Assembly (NCBI GenBank): GCA_035508435.1
Contig: DATJNA010000127.1
Span: 4,833 to 68,832, forward strand
Source of the DNA: JASHVB01 sp035508435
Lineage (GTDB): Bacteria > Pseudomonadota > Alphaproteobacteria > Acetobacterales > Acetobacteraceae
DNA length: 64,000 nt
Direction of reading: 5' to 3'
Numbering within the stretch: position 1 is the first letter of the stretch; the number at the start of each line of letters is the position of its first letter. The notes beneath the pieces are model-generated. The model saw nothing but the letters and a program-made list of their open reading frames with translations. It was not told the DNA's origin and searched no databases. Both the position numbers and the translations under genes were made by a program. Positions 59,958 to 64,000 of this stretch are shown piece by piece.

Positions 59958-61033
59958 GTCTGAGCGTCCGGCTGCATCACCGTTTCCCGTCCATCGAGAT
60001 CGATGTTGCATTCGATACTCCCTCGCCCGGCGTCACGGTGTTGTTCGGCCCATCGGGGGCGGGAAAATCCACCATCATTGCGGCGGCGGCGGGATTGCTG
60101 CGGGCGGATGAATGCCGTGTTGCGGTCGACGGCAGGTTGCTGAGCGATACCGCATCCGGCACTTGGCTGGCGCCGGAGCGACGGCGCGTCGGCCTGGTGT
60201 TCCAGGATGCGCGATTGTTCCCGCATATGTCGGTGGCGACCAATCTGCGGTTCGGATTGCGCCGTGCTCCAGACGGCCGCGTGTTGTTCGACGAAGTTGT
60301 CGCATTGCTCGGCATCGAGGCGCTGCTCGACCGGCGCCCGCACACCTTGTCGGGCGGCGAGCGGCAGCGCGTGGCGATCGGCCGGGCGCTGCTGGCACAG
60401 CCGCATTTGCTGCTGATGGACGAACCGCTCGCCAGCCTGGATGCCGCGCGCAAGGCGGAGATCATGCCGTATCTGATCCGCCTGAAGACCGCGCTGAACC
60501 TGCCGGTGCTGTACGTGACGCATGCGCTGGACGAAGTCGCACGGCTGGCCGATTCAATCGTGCTGATCGAGGCGGGACGCTTGCTCGCCAGCGGTTCAGC
60601 CGCGGAAATTTCGGCGCGCGCCGATCTGCCTTTGGCGCGGCGCGACGATACGGGCGCGCTGCTACCGTGCCGGATCGCGTCGCACGACACCGACCGCGAG
60701 TTGACGTTGCTGGAGGGCGGCGGGGCCGCGTTCTGGGTGCCGTTGCTGGACTCGCCGCAGGGCAGCCCGTGCCGCATCCGGATCCCAGCCCGCGAGGTCA
60801 TCCTGGCGGGCAAGCCGCCCGATGCCATCAGCCTGCACAACATCGTTTCGGGTACCGTCCGCCGGATCATCGCCGACCCAACCCGGCGGTCGGTGCTGGT
60901 GGAGGTCGGGCTGGCGGATGGCGCGCTGCTGTCGCGGGTGACACAGGACGCCATCGCGCGCCTGGCGTTGTCGCCGGGCAAGCCGGTGCTGGCGCTGATC
61001 AAGTCAACCTCGATCGAGGTGCTGGCCGGGTAG
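59954..61033 (+). CDS. modC: Molybdate ABC transporter ATP-binding protein
   Basis: A 359-aa ATPase. GPSGAGKST is Walker A, LSGGERQR the signature, LLLMDEPLASLD Walker B, and THALDEV the H-loop. The C-terminal domain from about residue 285 carries NIVSGTVRRIIADPTRRSVLVEVGLADGALLSRVTQDAIARLALSPGKPVLALIKSTSIE, a Mop domain that senses molybdate. The ATG overlaps the modB stop (ATGA). Confidence 0.95.
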   Translation: MSLSVRLHHRFPSIEIDVAFDTPSPGVTVLFGPSGAGKSTIIAAAAGLLRADECRVAVDGRLLSDTASGTWLAPERRRVGLVFQDARLFPHMSVATNLRFGLRRAPDGRVLFDEVVALLGIEALLDRRPHTLSGGERQRVAIGRALLAQPHLLLMDEPLASLDAARKAEIMPYLIRLKTALNLPVLYVTHALDEVARLADSIVLIEAGRLLASGSAAEISARADLPLARRDDTGALLPCRIASHDTDRELTLLEGGGAAFWVPLLDSPQGSPCRIRIPAREVILAGKPPDAISLHNIVSGTVRRIIADPTRRSVLVEVGLADGALLSRVTQDAIARLALSPGKPVLALIKSTSIEVLAG

Positions 61034-61126
61034 GTTTGTGGCACCGCGGGTTGCTCCACTGCGCCATATACGCTTGGATATGGCGTTCTGTCGCCGTCAC
61101 GCCATTATCATGAAAGTCGCCGCCGG

Positions 61127-63180
61127 ATGAATGCGCCGTTCGACCCGTCGTTGCTGATAAACGAAAAGTTTGCCGTGGGCCAGCCGGTCTCGCGCAAGGA
61201 GGACCCGGTTCTGCTGCGCGGCGAGGGCCGCTATAACGACGATCTCAACCTGCCCAACCAACTTTATGGCGTCATGCTGCGCTGCCGGATTGCGCATGGC
61301 GTGCTGCGCGGCGTGGATGCCGACGCTGCCCGCGGCATGCCCGGCGTGCACCTGGTTGTCACCGCGGCCAATCTGGATGCGGCCGGCATCCGCAACATGC
61401 CCGCGGCTTCGGGCAAGAATTTCGACGGCACACCGACGCCCAGGCCACCGCAACGGCCGCTCGCGACCGGCCGCGTGCGCTATGTCGGCGAGCCTATCGC
61501 GATGGTGGTGGCCGAGACGGCGAAACAGGCCAAGGATGCGGTCGAAGCAATCTTCGCCGATATCGACTCGCTGCCGGCGGTGACCACCGCAAGCGCCGCT
61601 GCGGCGCCGGACGCACCGCTGCTGCACGATGAAGCCCCCGGCAACGTCTGCATGGACTTCCATTACGGCGACGCGGCAAAAGTCGCCGCCGCCTTCGCGC
61701 AGGCCGCGCATGTCACACGCCTGTCGCTGCGCAACAACCGTATCGTCGTGCGTCCGATGGAACCGCGCGCGGCGATCGGCGAATACGATGCCGAGGCGGA
61801 TCGACTGATTCTGCGCCTCGGCTGTCAGGGTGTGTTCGGCAGCGCAACCTGTTGTCGAGCATCCTCGGCGTGCCGGTAGAGAAGCTGCGCATGCTTACCG
61901 GCAATGTCGGCGGCTCGTTCGGCATGAAGGCATCGGCCTATCCCGAATATATCTGCCTGCTGCATGCCGCCCGCACGTTGCGGCAGCCGGTGAAATGGAC
62001 GGATGAACGCTCGGAAAGTTTCTTGTCGGACAGCCACGGTCGCGATCATGAAATGACCGCCGAGCTGGCGCTCGATGCTGGGGGCAAATTCCTGGCGCTG
62101 CGGGTCACCGGTTACGGCAATCTCGGCGCCTGGCTGAGCAATGCCACGACGATCCCGCCGACGTTGAACACGGTGAAGAACATCATCGGTGTCTATGCGA
62201 CGCCGCTGATCGAGGTCGCCTCGAAATGCATCTTCACCAACACCACGCCGGTTGGCGCCTATCGCGGCGCCGGACGGCCGGAGGGAAATTACTACATGGA
62301 GCGGCTGGTGGAGACCGCGGCGCGCGAGATGGGCATCGACCGGGTCGAGCTGCGCCGCCGCAACCATATCCGGCCGGAGCAAATGCCGTATCGTGCGCCG
62401 TCGGGCATGGTCTACGACAGCGGCGAGTTTCCTGCCGTGATGGAGAAGGCGCTGAAGGCCGCCGACTGGGATGGCTACGCGTCCCGCCAAGGCGAGACAC
62501 GGGCACGAGGGAAAGTGCGTGGCCGCGGCATCGGGCATTATCTGGAAGTCACCGCCGATGCCGGCAACGAAATGGGCGGCATTCGCTTCGAACCCGACGG
62601 CAGCGTGACCATCATCACCGGTACGCTCGACTATGGCCAGGGCCATGCCTCGCCGTTCGCGCAGGTGTTGTCCAATCGGCTCGGCGTGCCGTTCGAGAAA
62701 ATCCGATTGCTGCAAGGCGATTCCGACGAGTTGATCGCCGGCGGCGGCACCGGCGGCTCGCGCTCGATGATGCAGAGCGGCGGCGCCATCGTCGAGGCCA
62801 GCGACATCGTGATCACACAAGGCAAGCAGGCCGCGGCGCATTTCCTGGAAGCGGCGGTGCAGGACATCGAATTCTTCCGTTGCCGCTTCAGCATCGTCGG
62901 CACCGACCGCGGCATTCACATCATGGATTTGGCCGCGAACCTGCGCACCGCAGAGCATTTGCCGGACGATGTGCCACGCACGCTGGATGTTCGGCATGTC
63001 TTCAAAGGGGCGTGCCGTCGGCGTTCCCCAATGGCTGCCACATTGCCGAAATCGAACTCGATCCCGACATCGGCATGGTGGACATCGTCCGCTACACCAC
63101 TGTCAGCGATTTCGGTGTGCTGGTGAATCCGATGCTGGTCGAAGGCCAGGCGCATGGCGGTATCGCGCAAGGCGTGGGGC
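61127..63180 (+). pseudogene. Xanthine dehydrogenase/CO-dehydrogenase-type large subunit, frameshifted and truncated
   Basis: The gene starts MNAPFDPSLLINEKFAVGQPVSRKEDPVLLRGEGRYNDDL, the opening of aerobic CO dehydrogenase/xanthine oxidase large subunits. A base is lost near 61842, after GCQGVFG, and the frame resumes at NLLSSILGVPVEKLRMLTGNVGGSFGMKASAYPEY. AYRGAGRPEGNYYMERLVE and GTLDYGQGH belong to the molybdopterin site. Another shift near 63010 precedes FPNGCHIAEIELDPDIGMVDIVRYTTV. The frame ends at GGIAQGVG, where the C-terminal fifth is replaced by an aldehyde dehydrogenase fragment on the other strand. All motifs are still readable. Confidence 0.88.
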
Positions 63181-63735
63181 GTCCTGCACGAAGAAGCGTG
63201 TCGGAGACGCACAAACCTGGCCCGCATTGCGTGACTTGGCGACGGCGGAGGTGTTGGCGCTGGTGACCGGATCGATGTCGTCGCACAGGATCACTGGCGC
63301 GTGACCCCCAAGCTCCATGATGGCCGGTTTCATATGTGTGCCCGCCATCGCGGACAAATGCTTGCCGACCGGCACCGAGCCCGTGAACGTGACCAGCCGC
63401 ACCGAAGGCTGCGGGATCAAGTATTTCGAAATGTCGGACGGCTTGCCGAATACCAAATTCAACACCCCGGCGGGCAATCCCGCGTCGGCAAACGCCTGCG
63501 CAAGCTGCACTGCCCCGGCGGGCGTTTCTTCCGAGGCTTTGAGGATGATAGAGCACCCGGAGGACAGCGCGCCGCCGACCTTGCGGGCGGGCGAACTCAT
63601 CGGAAAGTTCCATGGCGAGAACGCGGCCACCACCCCAATCGGCTGCCGCAGTACGGAATGCCGCATGCCGTGCTCGCTGGGAATGATCCGGCCGTAGATG
63701 CGGCGGCCTTCTTGTGCGTCCCATTCGATGATCTC
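63181..63735 (-). pseudogene. Middle fragment of an aldehyde dehydrogenase
   Basis: Roughly 180 codons from EIIEWDAQEGRRIYGRIIP to NAGQVCASPTRFFVQD are in a single open frame, with PWNFPMSSPARKVGGALSSGCSIILKASEETP and FTGSVPVGKHLSAMAGTHMKPAIMELGGHAP. The N-terminal 120 and C-terminal 190 residues are missing, and the fragment joins the molybdo-enzyme gene at one end and another ALDH piece at the other. It is related to, but distinct from, the enzyme at 55361. Confidence 0.85.
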
Positions 63736-64000
63736 ATCAACGACAAGCAGTTCCGCAAGGTGTGTGGCTATATCGACGAAGGGCTGCAGCGCAAGGACGC
63801 CCGCCTGGTGTTTGGCGGCCTGCCGCCGCAAGAGGGGCCGCTCAGCCAGGGATATTTCGCCATCCGACCGTGTTTGCCGACACCTCGAACGATTGGCGCC
63901 TGGCACGCGAGGAAATATTCGGCCCCGTGCTGGTGGCGATCCCGTGGCGTGACGAACCGGACGCAATCCGCATGGCGAACGATAGTCATTACGGCCTCGC
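63733..64000 (+). pseudogene. C-terminal aldehyde dehydrogenase fragment with a frameshift, running out of the window
   Basis: Read from about 63733 as LINDKQFRKVCGYIDEGLQRKDARLVFGGLPP and GPLSQGYFA. After one lost base near 63860, it continues PTVFADTSNDWRLAREEIFGPVLVAIPWRDEPDAIRMANDSHYGLA. This is residues about 310-400 of a betaine-aldehyde-dehydrogenase-like enzyme. The rest is outside the window. Confidence 0.8.

Overview
The window is high-GC DNA from an alphaproteobacterium, most likely Rhodospirillales/Acetobacteraceae. The lineage call rests on a GcrA cell-cycle regulator behind a promoter with GANTC sites, an FnrN/FixK-type regulator with the C-x2-C-x7-C iron-sulfur cluster, a class I PHA synthase, and a small stress-gene cluster with an EcfG-type promoter. 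Species cannot be named from sequence alone. No rRNA, CRISPR array, complete IS element or prophage is visible. One tRNA-Leu(CAA) lies at 9017-9100.

Layout. 1-4283: start of an Lhr-like helicase, a tandem hairpin repeat, a MetE-like methyltransferase, and a sugar (sorbosone-type) dehydrogenase overlapping a di-haem cytochrome c. 4344-6183: a lower-GC inserted module, a three-lesion AAA/SMC-like ATPase pseudogene plus an intact 151-aa partner, bracketed by the 3' end of an aminotransferase gene and a deleted copy of it. 6185-10600: class V aminotransferase, Uma2 nuclease-like protein, CoA-ester lyase, tRNA-Leu and an MFS carrier. 10688-16167: an Fnr regulator region with four FNR-like boxes in the window, at the MFS gene, at the fnr/GNAT-like divergent pair, at phaC and at an unknown gene at 38466. 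16287-24507: a second MetE-like protein, LLM monooxygenase, azoreductase, AhpD-like, MBL-fold, DoxX-like, TPR-glycosyltransferase and nucleosidase-like genes. 25221-26719: DgoK and KDPGal aldolase (galactonate pathway). 26863-29604: six small minus-strand genes of general stress type. 30085-37656: zinc alcohol dehydrogenase, a peptide/nickel-type ABC transporter (two permeases, two ATPases, no binding protein) and an acyl-CoA synthetase. 39592-42430: prpD and prpC of the methylcitrate cycle. 43289: histone H1-like lysine-rich protein. 43678-46642: OtnC/OtnK four-carbon acid pathway and a glycosyltransferase. 48811-53305: formamidase-like protein, gcrA, VOC, RidA and Ldh-family genes. 53716-56794: two divergent aldehyde dehydrogenases. 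56823-61033: DUF2325 protein, molbindin and modABC. 61127-64000: decayed ends, namely a frameshifted molybdopterin hydroxylase gene abutting two aldehyde dehydrogenase fragments in opposite orientations.

The metabolic theme is catabolism of organic and sugar acids with membrane-linked oxidation, PHB storage under oxygen control, propionate disposal and molybdenum supply. The genome is rich in dispersed palindromic repeats and short tandem repeats, and several genes end inside tandem duplications. The features most worth follow-up are the bracketed ATPase island, the FNR-box set, the stress cluster and the mosaic pseudogenes at the right end.
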